From the NCBI GenBank assembly GCA_002007745.1, contig CP019882.1:1922001-1986000 (forward strand): 64,000 nucleotides of DNA, in the 5' to 3' direction. The notes beneath the pieces were generated by a model. The model searched no databases, was not told the origin of the DNA, and saw only the letters and a list, made by a program, of their open reading frames with translations. Position numbers and translations under genes: made by a program. Shown in pieces: positions 24,546 to 36,307 of the stretch. This stretch comes from Mycolicibacterium litorale. GTDB lineage: Bacteria > Actinomycetota > Actinomycetes > Mycobacteriales > Mycobacteriaceae. Numbering within the stretch: position 1 is the first letter of the stretch; the number at the start of each line of letters is the position of its first letter.

Positions 24546-26030
24546 ATGAGCGGACCCGTCGATGCGAACGGCCTGCCGTCCGAGCTCGGCGCACTCGACA
24601 TGCTGCTGCACCGGGGTGAGGCCAATCCGCGGACCCGGTCGGGGATCATGGCGCTGGAGATCCTCGACACCACTCCGGACTGGGAGCGGTTCCGGACCTG
24701 CTTCGAGAACGCCTCGCGCAAGGTGTTGCGGCTGCGCCAGCGGGTCGTGGTGCCGACACTGCCGACTGCTGCACCGCGCTGGGTGGTCGACCCGGACTTC
24801 AATCTGGACTTCCACGTGCGCCGCGTTCGGGTTCCCGAGCCGGGCACGTTACGTGAAGTGCTCGACCTTGCCGAAGTGAGTTTGCAGTCGCCGCTGGACA
24901 TTTCGCGGCCACTGTGGACCGCGACCCTGGTCGAGGGACTGGAAGGCGGCAAGGCTGCCACCCTGCTGCATCTGAGTCACGCGGTCACCGACGGGGTGGG
25001 CGCCACCGCGATGTTCGCCGAAATCTACGACCTGGAGCGTGAACCCGCGCCGCGGCCCGCGCCGCCGATGCCGGTGCCGCAGGATCTGTCGCCCAACGAC
25101 CTGATGCGCGAAGGGATCAACCACCTGCCCGGCGCGATCGTCGGCGGTCTGCTCGGGGCTGTCTCCGGCGGGCTGTCGGTGGTCGGACGGGTGGTGCGCA
25201 ATCCGGGCACCGCGGTCTGGGATGCCGTCGACTATGCCCGCTCCGGTCGGCGGGTGATGGGCCGCGCCGCCGACCCGTCACCACTGCTGCGCCGCCGCAG
25301 CCTCTCCTCCCGCAGCGAGGCCATCGAAATGCGACTGGCCGATCTGCGTTCGGCCGCCCACGCCGCAGGCGGCTCCATCAACGACGCCTACCTGGCCGGT
25401 CTGTGCGGGGCACTGCGGCGCTACCACGAGGCGCTCGGCGTGCCGGTCAACAGCCTGCCCATGGCGGTTCCGGTGAGCCTGCGGGCCGAGGCGGACCCGG
25501 CCGGCGGTAACCGATTCGCCGGGGTCAACCTGGCTGCGCCCATCGCCGTCGCGGACCCGGCGGTCCGGATCCAGAAAATCCGCAAGCAGATGACCTCCCG
25601 AAGGGAGGAAGCGGCCATCGACCTGATGGGTGCCGTCGCGCCGGTGCTCGGGTTGCTGCCCGACGCCGTGCTCGAGGCGATGAGCGGTTCGGTCATCGCC
25701 TCCGACGTGCAGGCCAGCAACGTCCCGGTCTTCGCCGGCGACACCTTCATCGCGGGCGCGAAAGTGTTGCGGCAGTACGGCCTTGGGCCATTGCCGGGCG
25801 TGGCGATGATGGTCGTGCTGGTCTCCCGTGGCGGGTTCGCGACGGTCACCGCACGGTATGACCGAGCCTCGATCACTGACGAAGCGCTGTTCGCGCAATG
25901 CCTGCGAGAAGGTTTCGACGAGGTCTTGGCGCTGGCCGGCGACCCGCCACCGCGCGTGGTCCCGGCGTCCTTCCCCGACCCGGTCGACGAGCCCGCCCCC
26001 CACACTCCGAACGGATCGGTGACCTTCTGA
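24546..26030 (+). CDS. Wax ester synthase/diacylglycerol acyltransferase (WS/DGAT)-like protein
   Basis: The 494-residue protein belongs to the WS/DGAT family and is the positional match of Rv2484c. The active-site motif HHxxxDG appears as SHAVTDG (144-150): the second His (145) and Asp (149) are kept and the first is Ser. The C-terminal DUF1298 domain covers about 330-470. Members esterify acyl-CoA to alcohols or diacylglycerol. The gene overlaps the next by ATGA and heads a four-gene glycerolipid operon with two acyltransferases. GAGGAGGGG lies just upstream of the ATG. Confidence 0.88.
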   Translation: MSGPVDANGLPSELGALDMLLHRGEANPRTRSGIMALEILDTTPDWERFRTCFENASRKVLRLRQRVVVPTLPTAAPRWVVDPDFNLDFHVRRVRVPEPGTLREVLDLAEVSLQSPLDISRPLWTATLVEGLEGGKAATLLHLSHAVTDGVGATAMFAEIYDLEREPAPRPAPPMPVPQDLSPNDLMREGINHLPGAIVGGLLGAVSGGLSVVGRVVRNPGTAVWDAVDYARSGRRVMGRAADPSPLLRRRSLSSRSEAIEMRLADLRSAAHAAGGSINDAYLAGLCGALRRYHEALGVPVNSLPMAVPVSLRAEADPAGGNRFAGVNLAAPIAVADPAVRIQKIRKQMTSRREEAAIDLMGAVAPVLGLLPDAVLEAMSGSVIASDVQASNVPVFAGDTFIAGAKVLRQYGLGPLPGVAMMVVLVSRGGFATVTARYDRASITDEALFAQCLREGFDEVLALAGDPPPRVVPASFPDPVDEPAPHTPNGSVTF

Positions 26031-27658
26031 TGAGCGACAAGGAGATGCGTCTGCCCGGATCGGTGGCCGAGGTGATGGCCAGCCCGCCGGGCCCGAAGAT
26101 CGGCGCGTTCTTCGACCTGGACGGCACCCTGGTGGCCGGGTTCACCGCCGTCATCCTCACCCGGGAACGGTTCCGCAGTCGGGATATGGGCATCGGCGAG
26201 CTGATCACCATGATCGCCGCCGGACTCAACCATCAGCTCGGCAGGCTGGAATTCGAGGAACTGATCACCAAGGCGTCGCAGGCCCTGCGCGGCCGTGCGC
26301 TGTCCGATCTGCACGAGATCGGCGAACGGCTCTTCGTGCAGAAGATCGAGAACCGGATCTATCCCGAGATGCGCGAGCTGGTGGCCGCCCACCTCGAGCG
26401 CGGGCACACCGTGGTGCTCAGCTCTTCGGCGCTGACCCTGCAAGTCGAACCGGTCGCCCGCTTCCTGGGTATCGAGAACACTCTGACCAACCGGTTCGAG
26501 GTCGACGAAGAGGACATCCTGACCGGCGAGGTCGTCAGGCCGATCCTGTGGGGTCCCGGCAAGGCGAACGCGGTGCAGAAGTTCGCCGCCGAAAACGACA
26601 TCGACCTCAAGCAGTCCTATTTCTACGCCGACGGTGACGAGGACGTCGCGCTGATGTATCTGGTCGGCAACCCGCGGCCCACCAACCCCGAGGGCAAGAT
26701 GGCCTCGGTGGCCCGACGGCGTGGCTGGCCGATTCTGGAGTTCTCCAGCCGCGGCGGCGGTGGTCTCATGGGTCAGGTTCGTACGCTGCTCGGTGTCGGG
26801 GCATTGGTGCCGGCAGCCACCGGCGCGATCTGGTGGGGAGCACTGACCCGCAGCCGGCGGCGCGGCCTCAACTTCTTCACCACCGCCTTCCCCAACCTGC
26901 TGCTGGCCGTCAACGGTGTGCGGCTCAACGTCCAGGGCGCGGAGAACCTCCGCAAGCAGCGCCCGGCGGTGTTCATCTTCAACCACCGCAACAACGCCGA
27001 CCCGGTCATGGTGGCTTCGTTGTTGCGGGACAACTGGACCGGCGTGGGGAAGAAGGAACTCAAGGATGACCCGGTCGTCGGGACGCTGGGCAAGCTGACC
27101 GACACGGTGTTCATCGACCGGGACGACCCCAAGGCCGCCCTCGAGACCATGCACGAGGTCGAGAAGCTGGTAGCCAAAGGGCTGTCGATCATGATCGCCC
27201 CGGAGGGCACCCGGCGAGACACCCGAACCGTCGGGCCGTTCAAAAAGGGACCCTTCCGGCTGGCGATGGCCGCCGGGGTGCCGATCGTGCCCATCGTGCT
27301 GCGCAACGCGGAGGTCATCGCCTCCCGGGATTCCTCGACGATGAACCCCGGCACGGTCGATATCGTTGTCTACCCGCCCCTTTCGGTGCAGGACTGGACA
27401 GTCGACGACCTGACCGAACGCATCGAAGAGGTGCGCCAGCTCTATCTGGACACACTGAAGGACTGGCCGGACGGCCAACTGCCGGACCCGGCCATCTACC
27501 ACAAGACGACCGCCAAGAAGGCGCCGGCCAAGAAGGCGGCGGCCAAGAAGGCGCCGGCTAAGAAGGCGGCGGCTAAGAAGACGCCGGCCAAGAAGGCGCC
27601 GGCCAAAAAGGTCGCACCGCGCACCGCGGACACCCCCGACACCGAGGGCCGGCCATGA
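26030..27658 (+). CDS. plsC: HAD-family hydrolase fused to PlsC-type acyltransferase, with Lys/Ala-rich tail
   Basis: The 542-residue fusion has an N-terminal HAD-IB phosphatase domain (about 22-235, DLDGTL at 29-34) and a C-terminal 1-acylglycerol-3-phosphate acyltransferase domain. The latter shows NHRNNAD (near 318-324) and APEGTR (near 391-396). This matches the Rv2483c type. The protein then ends in seven pentapeptide repeats ([10 protein letters not shown]). The combination suggests making phosphatidic acid and dephosphorylating a lipid phosphate. The ATG overlaps the upstream stop; the plsB ATG overlaps its own stop. Confidence 0.92.
   Translation: MSDKEMRLPGSVAEVMASPPGPKIGAFFDLDGTLVAGFTAVILTRERFRSRDMGIGELITMIAAGLNHQLGRLEFEELITKASQALRGRALSDLHEIGERLFVQKIENRIYPEMRELVAAHLERGHTVVLSSSALTLQVEPVARFLGIENTLTNRFEVDEEDILTGEVVRPILWGPGKANAVQKFAAENDIDLKQSYFYADGDEDVALMYLVGNPRPTNPEGKMASVARRRGWPILEFSSRGGGGLMGQVRTLLGVGALVPAATGAIWWGALTRSRRRGLNFFTTAFPNLLLAVNGVRLNVQGAENLRKQRPAVFIFNHRNNADPVMVASLLRDNWTGVGKKELKDDPVVGTLGKLTDTVFIDRDDPKAALETMHEVEKLVAKGLSIMIAPEGTRRDTRTVGPFKKGPFRLAMAAGVPIVPIVLRNAEVIASRDSSTMNPGTVDIVVYPPLSVQDWTVDDLTERIEEVRQLYLDTLKDWPDGQLPDPAIYHKTTAKKAPAKKAAAKKAPAKKAAAKKTPAKKAPAKKVAPRTADTPDTEGRP
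27512..27616 (+). repeat. Seven 15-bp tandem repeats encoding [10 protein letters not shown] tail of PlsC
   Basis: Units starting at 27512, 27527, 27542, 27557, 27572, 27587 and 27602 each encode Ala-Lys-Lys-(Ala/Thr/Val)-(Pro/Ala). The tail resembles histone H1-like and HU C-terminal tails of mycobacteria. In an acyltransferase it may bind acidic lipid headgroups. Confidence 0.85.
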
Positions 27659-29991
27659 GCGGCTCTGACCACCTGACCGACTTCAGCACCACCGACGATG
27701 CGCTGGTGCTGGCGTCGGTGTCGTCCAAAGCCGAATTCGAACTGCTCAACGACTGGCTGCACGCCCAGCGACGCGCCCACCCCGACACCAAGGTGGAGGT
27801 GCTGCGGCTGCCGGCCGGTGACCCGCCACCGGGCGTGGTGGCCCAACTGGTCGAGGAACTCAGCGTCGGCGAAGACCGGTTGGTGGTGCCGGTCCGGGTG
27901 TTCTGGGTGCCAGGTGGGCTACCCACCCGGGTCAAGGTCGTCGGCCTGATCTCCGGGCGCGACACCTACCGCCCGCCGGAGATGTTGCAGCGCAGCATCC
28001 TTCGCAAGGATCCGTCCCGCGCCCGCATCGTCGCCGGCGAGCCCGCCAAAGTCTCCGAGCTGCGTCAGCAATGGCAGGAGAACACCGTCGGCGACAGCCC
28101 GCGCGATTTCGCCCGCTTCGTGCTGCGCCGCGCCGCACTGGCGATCGAGCGGATGGAATTGCGGCTGCTCGGGCCGGAATACAAGTCCCCACGCCTGATC
28201 ACCGACGAGCTGATGGCGTCCTCCCGCTTCATGGAAGGCCTCGAGCAGATCCCCGGCGCCGAAGCCGCCAAGGCCGAGGAGATGCTCAACGAGCTGGCCA
28301 CCGGGTGGAGCAGGTTCTCGGTGGACCTGATCCCCAATCTCGGGCGGGCCATCTTCAGCAGGGGGTTCGACTCCCGGATCGACTACGACGCCATGGAGAT
28401 CGAGTCCATGCGTCGCGGCCTGGAAGACCACCCGGCGGTGCTGCTGTGGTCGCACCGGTCCTATCTCGACGGTGTGATCGTCCCGGTCGCGATGCAGGAG
28501 AACAAGCTGCCGCCCGCGCACACATTCGCCGGGATCAACCTGTCCTTCGGGTTCATGGGTCCGCTGATGCGCCGCTCCGGGGTCATCTTCCTGCGCCGCA
28601 AACTCGACGATCCGGTGTACAAGTACGTGCTGCGCCAGTTCGTCGGCTACATCGTGGAGAAACGCTTCAACCTGAGCTGGTCGATCGAAGGCACCCGGTC
28701 GCGGACCGGGAAAATGTTGCCGCCCAAGCTCGGACTGCTCTCCTACGTCGCCGACGCCTACCTCGACGGCCGCAGCGAAGACATCCTGCTGCAGCCGGTG
28801 TCGATCAGCTTCGACCAGCTGCACGAGACCACCGAATACGCCGCCTATGCCCGCGGCGGGGAGAAGACGCCCGAGAGCGCCGAGTGGCTGTACAACTTCA
28901 TCAAAGCCCAGGGGGAGCGCAACTACGGCAAGATTTACGTGCGCTTTCCCGACGCGGTGTCGATGCGGCAGTACCTGGGCGAGCCGGGTGGGCCGATCGC
29001 CTCCGATCCCGCCGCCAAACGCCTTGCCATGCAAAAGATGGCGTTCGAGGTGGCGTGGCGGATCCTGCGGGTGACCCCGATCAACGCCACCGGGCTGGTG
29101 TCGGCGCTGCTGCTCACCACCCGCGGCCGGGCGCTGACCCTGAGCCAGCTGCACCACACCCTGCAGGATTCGCTGGATTACCTTCAACGCAAACAGAATC
29201 CGATGACCAACAGCGCACTGCGACTGCGCACGCCGGAAGGGGTGCGGGCGGCGGTCGACGCCCTGTCCAACGGACATCCGGTCACCCGGGTGGACGGCGG
29301 TCACGAGCCGGTATGGCGGATCGCCCCGGAGCAGGAACACGAGGCGGCCTTCTACCGCAACACGCTCATCCACGCCTTCCTGGAGACCGCGATCGCCGAA
29401 CTGGCGCTGGCCCACGCCGGGCGGGCGCCGGACGGCGACCGGGTGGCGGTGTTCTGGGACCAGGCCATGCGGTTGCGCGACCTGCTCAAGTTCGACTTCT
29501 ACTTCGCCGACTCCGCGGCGTTCCGCGACCACCTCGCCGAAGAGATGTCCTGGCAGGACGATTGGGAAGTCCAGGTCGCCGCCGGCGGCGACGCCGTCGA
29601 CGCCCTGCTGCGGGCCAAGAAGCCGTTGATGGCGCACGCGATGCTGCGGCCGTTCTTCGAGGCGTACCAGATCGTCGCCGACGTGCTGTGTGACGCGCCC
29701 ACTGACATCGCCGAGAAGGAGCTGACCAAGCTGGCGCTGGGAGTGGGGGCGCAGTACGCCGCGCAGGGGATGATCCGCAGCAACGAGTCGGTGTCGGCGT
29801 TGCTGTTCGCGACCGCCCGGCAGGTGGCAGCCGACCAGCACCTGCTCGAACCCGGACCCGATCTGCCCGGGCGACGGCGGGCGTTCCTGCACGAACTGCG
29901 TAACATCCTCAAAGACATGGATCGCATCGCGGTGCTGTCCACTGAACAGTTCTACGATCGCGAGCGCCAACTTCGTGAGCAGCCCGACTGA
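27655..29991 (+). CDS. plsB: Glycerol-3-phosphate 1-O-acyltransferase
   Basis: The 778-residue enzyme catalyses the first acylation of glycerol-3-phosphate in phospholipid and triacylglycerol synthesis. The acyltransferase core shows SHRSYLDG (HX4D, near 266-273), the substrate-binding [14 protein letters not shown] (about 300), and [10 protein letters not shown] (near 344-353). Length and position fit PlsB2 of M. tuberculosis. It overlaps plsC by ATGA and the membrane-protein gene by 17 bases, so acyl transfer steps are co-translated. It is peripheral to the inner membrane in known homologues. Confidence 0.94.
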   Translation: MSGSDHLTDFSTTDDALVLASVSSKAEFELLNDWLHAQRRAHPDTKVEVLRLPAGDPPPGVVAQLVEELSVGEDRLVVPVRVFWVPGGLPTRVKVVGLISGRDTYRPPEMLQRSILRKDPSRARIVAGEPAKVSELRQQWQENTVGDSPRDFARFVLRRAALAIERMELRLLGPEYKSPRLITDELMASSRFMEGLEQIPGAEAAKAEEMLNELATGWSRFSVDLIPNLGRAIFSRGFDSRIDYDAMEIESMRRGLEDHPAVLLWSHRSYLDGVIVPVAMQENKLPPAHTFAGINLSFGFMGPLMRRSGVIFLRRKLDDPVYKYVLRQFVGYIVEKRFNLSWSIEGTRSRTGKMLPPKLGLLSYVADAYLDGRSEDILLQPVSISFDQLHETTEYAAYARGGEKTPESAEWLYNFIKAQGERNYGKIYVRFPDAVSMRQYLGEPGGPIASDPAAKRLAMQKMAFEVAWRILRVTPINATGLVSALLLTTRGRALTLSQLHHTLQDSLDYLQRKQNPMTNSALRLRTPEGVRAAVDALSNGHPVTRVDGGHEPVWRIAPEQEHEAAFYRNTLIHAFLETAIAELALAHAGRAPDGDRVAVFWDQAMRLRDLLKFDFYFADSAAFRDHLAEEMSWQDDWEVQVAAGGDAVDALLRAKKPLMAHAMLRPFFEAYQIVADVLCDAPTDIAEKELTKLALGVGAQYAAQGMIRSNESVSALLFATARQVAADQHLLEPGPDLPGRRRAFLHELRNILKDMDRIAVLSTEQFYDRERQLREQPD

Positions 29992-31981
29992 CCGCACCAC
30001 CGCCGCGTGGCCGGTGCTGTCCCTGGTTGCGTTGTTGGCCGGCATCACCGCCGCCGGTATCGGTGCGCTGTCGCTGAGCGAGGCGCTCACCGCGACCGGA
30101 CTGCCCGACCCAGGCCCCGTCACCACACTCGGTCTGCCCTTCGTTCGGGCGGTCGGCGAGATCGCGGCGGTGGTGGCCGTCGGCGCGTTCCTGTTCGCCG
30201 CGTTCTTCGTGCCACCGCAGGACAACGGTGTCCTCGACGCCGCCGGGTACCGCGCGCTCCGGCTCGGTGTGGCCGCGTCGGGGATGTGGGCGGTGTGCGC
30301 TGCCCTCCTGGTGCCGCTCACCGTCTCCGACGTCTCGGGTCAGCCGCTGCGCGATCACCTCAACCCCGTCCAGCTGTGGTCGGTGGCCAGCCTGGTCGAC
30401 ACCGCCAGCGCGTGGCGGTGGACGGCGTTGCTGGCGCTGATCGTCGCGGTCTGCGGCCGCGCGGTGCTGCGCTGGTCGTGGACGCCGGTGTTGCTGGCCG
30501 GATCGCTGATCACCCTGGTTCCCCTGGGACTGACCGGCCATTCGTCGGCGGGCGGCTCCCATGACCTGGGCACCAACAGTCTGATGATCCACCTGGTGGC
30601 GGCAGCGTTGTGGGCCGGCGGCCTGCTGGCCCTGCTGGCGCACGCCGTGCGCGGCGGCGATCACGCCGACCTCGCCGCCCGGCGGTTCTCGGCGGTGGCG
30701 TTCTGGTGCGTCATCGCGATGGCGTTCTCCGGGGTGATCAACGCCTTCATCCGCATGCGGGTCACCGACCTGTTCGCAGGCGAGTACGGCTGGCTGGTGG
30801 TCGCGAAAATGATCGCGTTGGGCACGCTGGGAGTGATCGGTTGGCGACAGCGCCGTGGACCGGTGGCCGCGCTGCAGGCCGACCCGCGGGCGCGGGGACC
30901 GTTGATCCGGCTCGCCTTCGTCGAGGCGCTGGTGTTCGGGTTGACCTTCGGCATTGCGGTCGGCCTCGGCCGCACCCCGCCCCCGCCGCCACTGGATGCC
31001 AACCCCTCCCTCCCGGAAGTGGCCCTGGGCTACGACTTCGCCGGACCGCCCACCCTCGCCCGGATCCTGTTGGACTGGCGATTCGACCTGATCTTCGGCA
31101 CGGCGGCCATCGTGTTCGCCGGGGTGTATCTGGCCGGTGCGGTCCGGCTGCGTCGCCGCGGCGACGGCTGGCCGGCCGGCCGCACGGCGGCCTGGCTGCT
31201 GGGCTGCGCGGTGCTGCTGTTCACCACCTCGTCGGGCCTGGGCCGGTACATGCCGGCGATGTTCAGCATGCACATGGCCGCCCACATGCTGTTGTCGATG
31301 CTGGTGCCGATCCTGCTGGTGCTGGGTGCGCCGGTCACCCTGGCGCTGCGGGCGCTGCCGCCGGCCGGTAAGGGCAATCCGCCCGGCCCGCGCGAGTGGC
31401 TGCTCGCCGGTCTGCACAGCAAGTGGTCGCGGTTCTTCACCCATCCGGTCGTGGCCACCGTGATGTTCGTCGCCGGCTTCTACGGGCTGTACTTCGGCGG
31501 CATCTTCGACGCGGCGGTCAGCAACCATGGCGCGCATGTCCTGATGAACCTGCACTTCCTGATGAGCGGCTACCTGTTCTACTGGGTGGTCATCGGGGTG
31601 GACCCCACGCCCAGGCCGCTGCCCCCGGTGGCCAAGATCGGAATGGTGTTCGCCTCCCTGCCGCTGCACGCCTTCTTCGGGGTGGTCCTGATGGGTATGG
31701 AGCAGGTGCTGGGGGAGAGCTTCTACCGGTCGTTGAAGCTCAGCTGGCACACCGACCTGTTGGGCGATCAACACCTAGGTGGCGCAATCGCTTGGGCCGC
31801 AGGCGAAGTCCCATTGGTGGTGGTGATGATCGCCCTGCTGATTCAGTGGAGCCGCAGCGACCGCAGGACCGCCAAGCGGCTGGACCGCGCCGCCGAGCGG
31901 GACGACGACGCGGACCTGGCCGCCTACAACGCGATGCTTGCCGAACTGGCGCGCCGCGACGCCGACGGCGCCAACCACTGA
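29975..31981 (+). CDS. CopD/CtaG-like polytopic membrane protein
   Basis: The 668-residue protein has about 14-16 hydrophobic segments in two blocks: a CopD-like copper-resistance domain (about 60-315) and a CtaG/caa3 oxidase-assembly domain (about 360-620). The second has conserved His residues in [11 protein letters not shown] and NLHFLMSGY. It is similar to Rv0102 of M. tuberculosis. Such proteins probably handle copper for cytochrome oxidase or for cuproproteins. Its GTG start lies within plsB, so it is part of the lipid operon here, an arrangement absent from the M. tuberculosis order I recall. Confidence 0.85.
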   Translation: MSSPTDRTTAAWPVLSLVALLAGITAAGIGALSLSEALTATGLPDPGPVTTLGLPFVRAVGEIAAVVAVGAFLFAAFFVPPQDNGVLDAAGYRALRLGVAASGMWAVCAALLVPLTVSDVSGQPLRDHLNPVQLWSVASLVDTASAWRWTALLALIVAVCGRAVLRWSWTPVLLAGSLITLVPLGLTGHSSAGGSHDLGTNSLMIHLVAAALWAGGLLALLAHAVRGGDHADLAARRFSAVAFWCVIAMAFSGVINAFIRMRVTDLFAGEYGWLVVAKMIALGTLGVIGWRQRRGPVAALQADPRARGPLIRLAFVEALVFGLTFGIAVGLGRTPPPPPLDANPSLPEVALGYDFAGPPTLARILLDWRFDLIFGTAAIVFAGVYLAGAVRLRRRGDGWPAGRTAAWLLGCAVLLFTTSSGLGRYMPAMFSMHMAAHMLLSMLVPILLVLGAPVTLALRALPPAGKGNPPGPREWLLAGLHSKWSRFFTHPVVATVMFVAGFYGLYFGGIFDAAVSNHGAHVLMNLHFLMSGYLFYWVVIGVDPTPRPLPPVAKIGMVFASLPLHAFFGVVLMGMEQVLGESFYRSLKLSWHTDLLGDQHLGGAIAWAAGEVPLVVVMIALLIQWSRSDRRTAKRLDRAAERDDDADLAAYNAMLAELARRDADGANH

Positions 31982-32114
31982 GTCTGTCCACCGACACGAC
32001 TTCATCCACAGCCGCTCTGGGGTGCGGTCGCTTCGGTGCCGAATTGTCGGGGGAGTGCGGCTGACTGGGATGCACATCTCGATCAACGAAGCACTGAACG
32101 AAAGGACCCCAGCC

Positions 32115-32576
32115 ATGTTCGAAACCCATCTCACCGTCGTCGGACGCATCGTCACCGACCTCCGCCGCCGGGTCGTCGGCGACCAGGAACTGATCAGCTT
32201 CCGGGTGGCCAGCAACTCCCGCCGCCGCACCGGTGACGGCACCTGGGAGCCGGGAAACTCGCTGTTCATCACGGTCAACTGCTGGGGCAAACTGGTCACC
32301 GGCGTCGGCGCCGGCCTCTACAAAGGTGCCCCGGTGATCGTCGTCGGCGACGTGTTCACCAGTGAGTACGAGGACAAGGAGGGTGTGCGGCGGTCGTCGC
32401 TGGAGATGCGTGCCACCGCCGTGGGCCCCGACCTGTCGCGAGCGATCATCCGCTTCGAGCAGCCCCAGCCGAAGCCGGTAGAAGGGCCTGTCGAGGAGCC
32501 TGTCGCCGAGCCCGTCGCGGGGATCGACGACGCCGATGCCGCCGACGAGGTCCCGGGTATGGCGCTTTCGGCGTGA
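32115..32576 (+). CDS. ssb: Single-stranded DNA-binding protein (second SSB paralogue)
   Basis: The 153-residue protein has one OB-fold (about 1-115) with the SSB pattern VGRIVTDL...FRVASNSRRR...FITVNCWGKL. The C-terminus is acidic and Pro/Glu-rich but ends MALSA, not the DDDIPF-type tip of the main SSB. It corresponds to the Rv2478c type (SsbB-like), a stress or recombination-related paralogue. ATG 32115 follows AAAGGA by nine bases. A strong hairpin after the stop serves as terminator. Confidence 0.9.
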   Translation: MFETHLTVVGRIVTDLRRRVVGDQELISFRVASNSRRRTGDGTWEPGNSLFITVNCWGKLVTGVGAGLYKGAPVIVVGDVFTSEYEDKEGVRRSSLEMRATAVGPDLSRAIIRFEQPQPKPVEGPVEEPVAEPVAGIDDADAADEVPGMALSA

Positions 32577-32580
32577 CCTG

Positions 32581-32618
32581 GCGTCGGCCGCACCGGGTGC
32601 AACCAGCGCGGCCGACGC
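32581..32618. terminator. Bidirectional hairpin between ssb and convergent P450
   Basis: GCGTCGGCCGC (32581-32591) pairs perfectly with GCGGCCGACGC (32608-32618) around a 16-base loop. It lies between the ends of two convergent genes (stops at 32576 and 32635), so it can end transcription from both sides. Confidence 0.7.
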
Positions 32619-32634
32619 TCAACCCGAGTGGCGC

Positions 32635-33849
32635 TCAAGTGCGTAGGGGCAGTCGTTCCAGACGGCGGATCGTCACGCTAGGCACCCATGCGGGTGGTTC
32701 GGTGGTCTGGAGATCCGTTGTCTCGCCGAGCAATCCGGTCAGCGCGATACGCGTTTCGAGGCGAGCCAGGGCGGCCCCGACACAGAAGTGGATCCCCTTG
32801 CCGAACGCGAGATGGCTCCGGATGCCGGGGCGGTCCAGGCGCAGGGTGTCCGGTGCGTCGAAGGCCGCCGGGTCGCGGTTGGCTGCTCCCCACAGCAGCA
32901 GGAGGTGGGAGCCTGCCGGTAGTGGCACACCACCCAATTCGGTGTCGCGCAGGACGTGGCGGTAATGACCGCGAAACGGTGATTCCAGCCGCAACGCTTC
33001 TTCGATGAACGTCCGAACCAGCTCAGGCTCACCGCGTACACGAGCGGCGACATCCTGATGAGTGGCCAACAGCCACGCCGCATTTCCGAGCAGTCCACCC
33101 GTCGACTCGCCGCCCGCGCCGACGAGTTGCATGAGCATCAGCATGCAGGTGTCGGCATCGAGTGCGCCGTCGTTGCACAGCCGCGCCAGATCACCGAGAA
33201 GGTTGTCACCGGGATTCCTTCGGGCCGAGGCGAATTCGGCGGACAGATAGCTCGCCAGTTCACCGGCGGCGGAGACAGCACGGGCCAGCTGGTCGGCTGT
33301 GATGGCGCCGTCGAGCATCTGCGTCGTGGCATAGGCGCCCGACACCAGCCAGTCGACGTCGACCGCGGGAAAGCCGACCAAGCGGGCCACCACGATCATC
33401 GGAAGCCGATCGGCCACGGCGGCCACCCAGTCCACCGATCCAGCAGTGCGGGCATCGGCCCACAACGTTCGCGACGTCGACGCGATGAACGGTTCCAGGG
33501 CGCGAATCCGCCTGGCCGCCAGCGCGGGTAGCACCGCCTTGCGGTGGACGTCGTGGATCGGATCGTCGGCGGTGGCCAGCACGTGGCTGCCGTCGCCGGG
33601 TCCGGCGAGCCCGAACGGCCGCACGCCGTCGGTGTCCAGGATCATCGTCGCGGTCAGATTGGACGAGAAATCTCCGCCGCGGCCGAGGGCGTCAGTGACC
33701 AGCTCCCAGCTGGAGACCAGATAGAAGTCCGACTCCGCGAGCCGATGGACCGGTGCGTTCTCCCGCAGCCAGCGGTAGTACGGGTAGGGATCGGCGGCGG
33801 CAAGCATGCTGACAGGCTCGGTCGCGGCCGGCGGCCAGGTCAACGGCAC
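32635..33849 (-). CDS. Cytochrome P450
   Basis: The P450 is about 404 residues from GTG 33849; an in-frame GTG at 33870 and ATG at 33924 are alternatives. The I-helix has GAGGEST rather than the usual AGxET/DT, ExxR is EEALR, and the heme loop is FGKGIHFCVGAALAR. Lack of a clear ribosome site makes the start uncertain. It is divergent from a TetR gene that probably controls it. It shares little obvious sequence with the P450 at 17.9 kb beyond family motifs. The substrate is unknown. Confidence 0.88.
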   Translation of the reverse strand: MPLTWPPAATEPVSMLAAADPYPYYRWLRENAPVHRLAESDFYLVSSWELVTDALGRGGDFSSNLTATMILDTDGVRPFGLAGPGDGSHVLATADDPIHDVHRKAVLPALAARRIRALEPFIASTSRTLWADARTAGSVDWVAAVADRLPMIVVARLVGFPAVDVDWLVSGAYATTQMLDGAITADQLARAVSAAGELASYLSAEFASARRNPGDNLLGDLARLCNDGALDADTCMLMLMQLVGAGGESTGGLLGNAAWLLATHQDVAARVRGEPELVRTFIEEALRLESPFRGHYRHVLRDTELGGVPLPAGSHLLLLWGAANRDPAAFDAPDTLRLDRPGIRSHLAFGKGIHFCVGAALARLETRIALTGLLGETTDLQTTEPPAWVPSVTIRRLERLPLRT

Positions 33850-33945
33850 GGCGCGACATTGAGACGGCACGGCCGGCGGCCGATGCTGGCCGCGTCTCAC
33901 CGCAACGCGCCCAGGTGCACACATCACTGAGATAGCAGAGACTCT

Positions 33946-34509
33946 ATGTCTAATACTGAGACAATGGCCGCCGACTGGCTCGTTGGTTCCGACCGCCGCG
34001 CAGCTGCCGCCGAGCGCATCTACGACGCGGCCGCCGAACTGATCGCCCGCAACGGCTTCGACCGGCTCGACATCGACTCGCTGGCCCGGCAGGTGCACTG
34101 CTCGCGCGCGACGCTGTACCGGCACGTCGGGGGAAAGCACCAGATCCTCGAACAGGTCCTGGCCCGGCACGCACGGCGGATCAACGAGACGGTTCTGACG
34201 GCCGTCGCGGGACTGTCCGGAGCCCAACGCGTGGTCACCGCCATCGACGTCGCCGTACGCCAGATCCGCTCGGATCAGGTCGTCGCCCAACTGCTGCTGC
34301 CGGCCCGCCAGGGCGATCTGGTGCTGTTCCTTCGCTCCGGCGTCATCGCGGAATTCGCCGCGGCCAATGCCGGGCTCGATCCCGGGGACGTCGCCGGCGC
34401 CCAGTGGATCACCAGGGTGATCTTCTCGCTACTGCTGTGGCCCGGCGCCGACGAACGAGCCGAGGCAGAGATGCTGCGCCGGTTTGTCCGGCCGGTGTTC
34501 ACCGACTGA
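33946..34509 (+). CDS. TetR-family regulator, divergent from P450
   Basis: The 187-residue protein has a helix-turn-helix at about 20-65 (LARQVHCSRATLYRHVGGKH) and a helical ligand domain. It is transcribed away from the P450 gene across a gap of about 96 bases. That gap contains AGAGACTCT (33937-33945), a short palindrome directly before the ATG, and two ACTGAGA(T/C)A direct repeats (33926 and 33955). These may be its operator. It probably represses the P450 and itself. Confidence 0.85.
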   Translation: MSNTETMAADWLVGSDRRAAAAERIYDAAAELIARNGFDRLDIDSLARQVHCSRATLYRHVGGKHQILEQVLARHARRINETVLTAVAGLSGAQRVVTAIDVAVRQIRSDQVVAQLLLPARQGDLVLFLRSGVIAEFAAANAGLDPGDVAGAQWITRVIFSLLLWPGADERAEAEMLRRFVRPVFTD

Positions 34510-34580
34510 AGCTCCCGCCCCGGTGCCGCCTAGGATGGTCGTCGGGATACACGCAAAAGACGGAAGGCAACACCGCGGCA

Positions 34581-36254
<1,674 letters not shown>

Positions 36255-36307
36255 TGTGGTCGGCTGCGGACCAGCGCCGGTTCGCAAGCTGATCAGGAGC
36301 GGCAGGT

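Noticed and set aside
27512..27616. Considered as a CRISPR-like or regulatory tandem array.
   Set aside because: Units are 15 bp without spacers and are in frame with plsC; it is a coding repeat.
25421..31774. Very long antisense reading frames (600-800 codons) opposite plsC, plsB and the CtaG-like gene.
   Set aside because: High-GC DNA produces such antisense frames; their products are Arg/His/Gly-rich and match no family, while the plus-strand genes have clear motifs.
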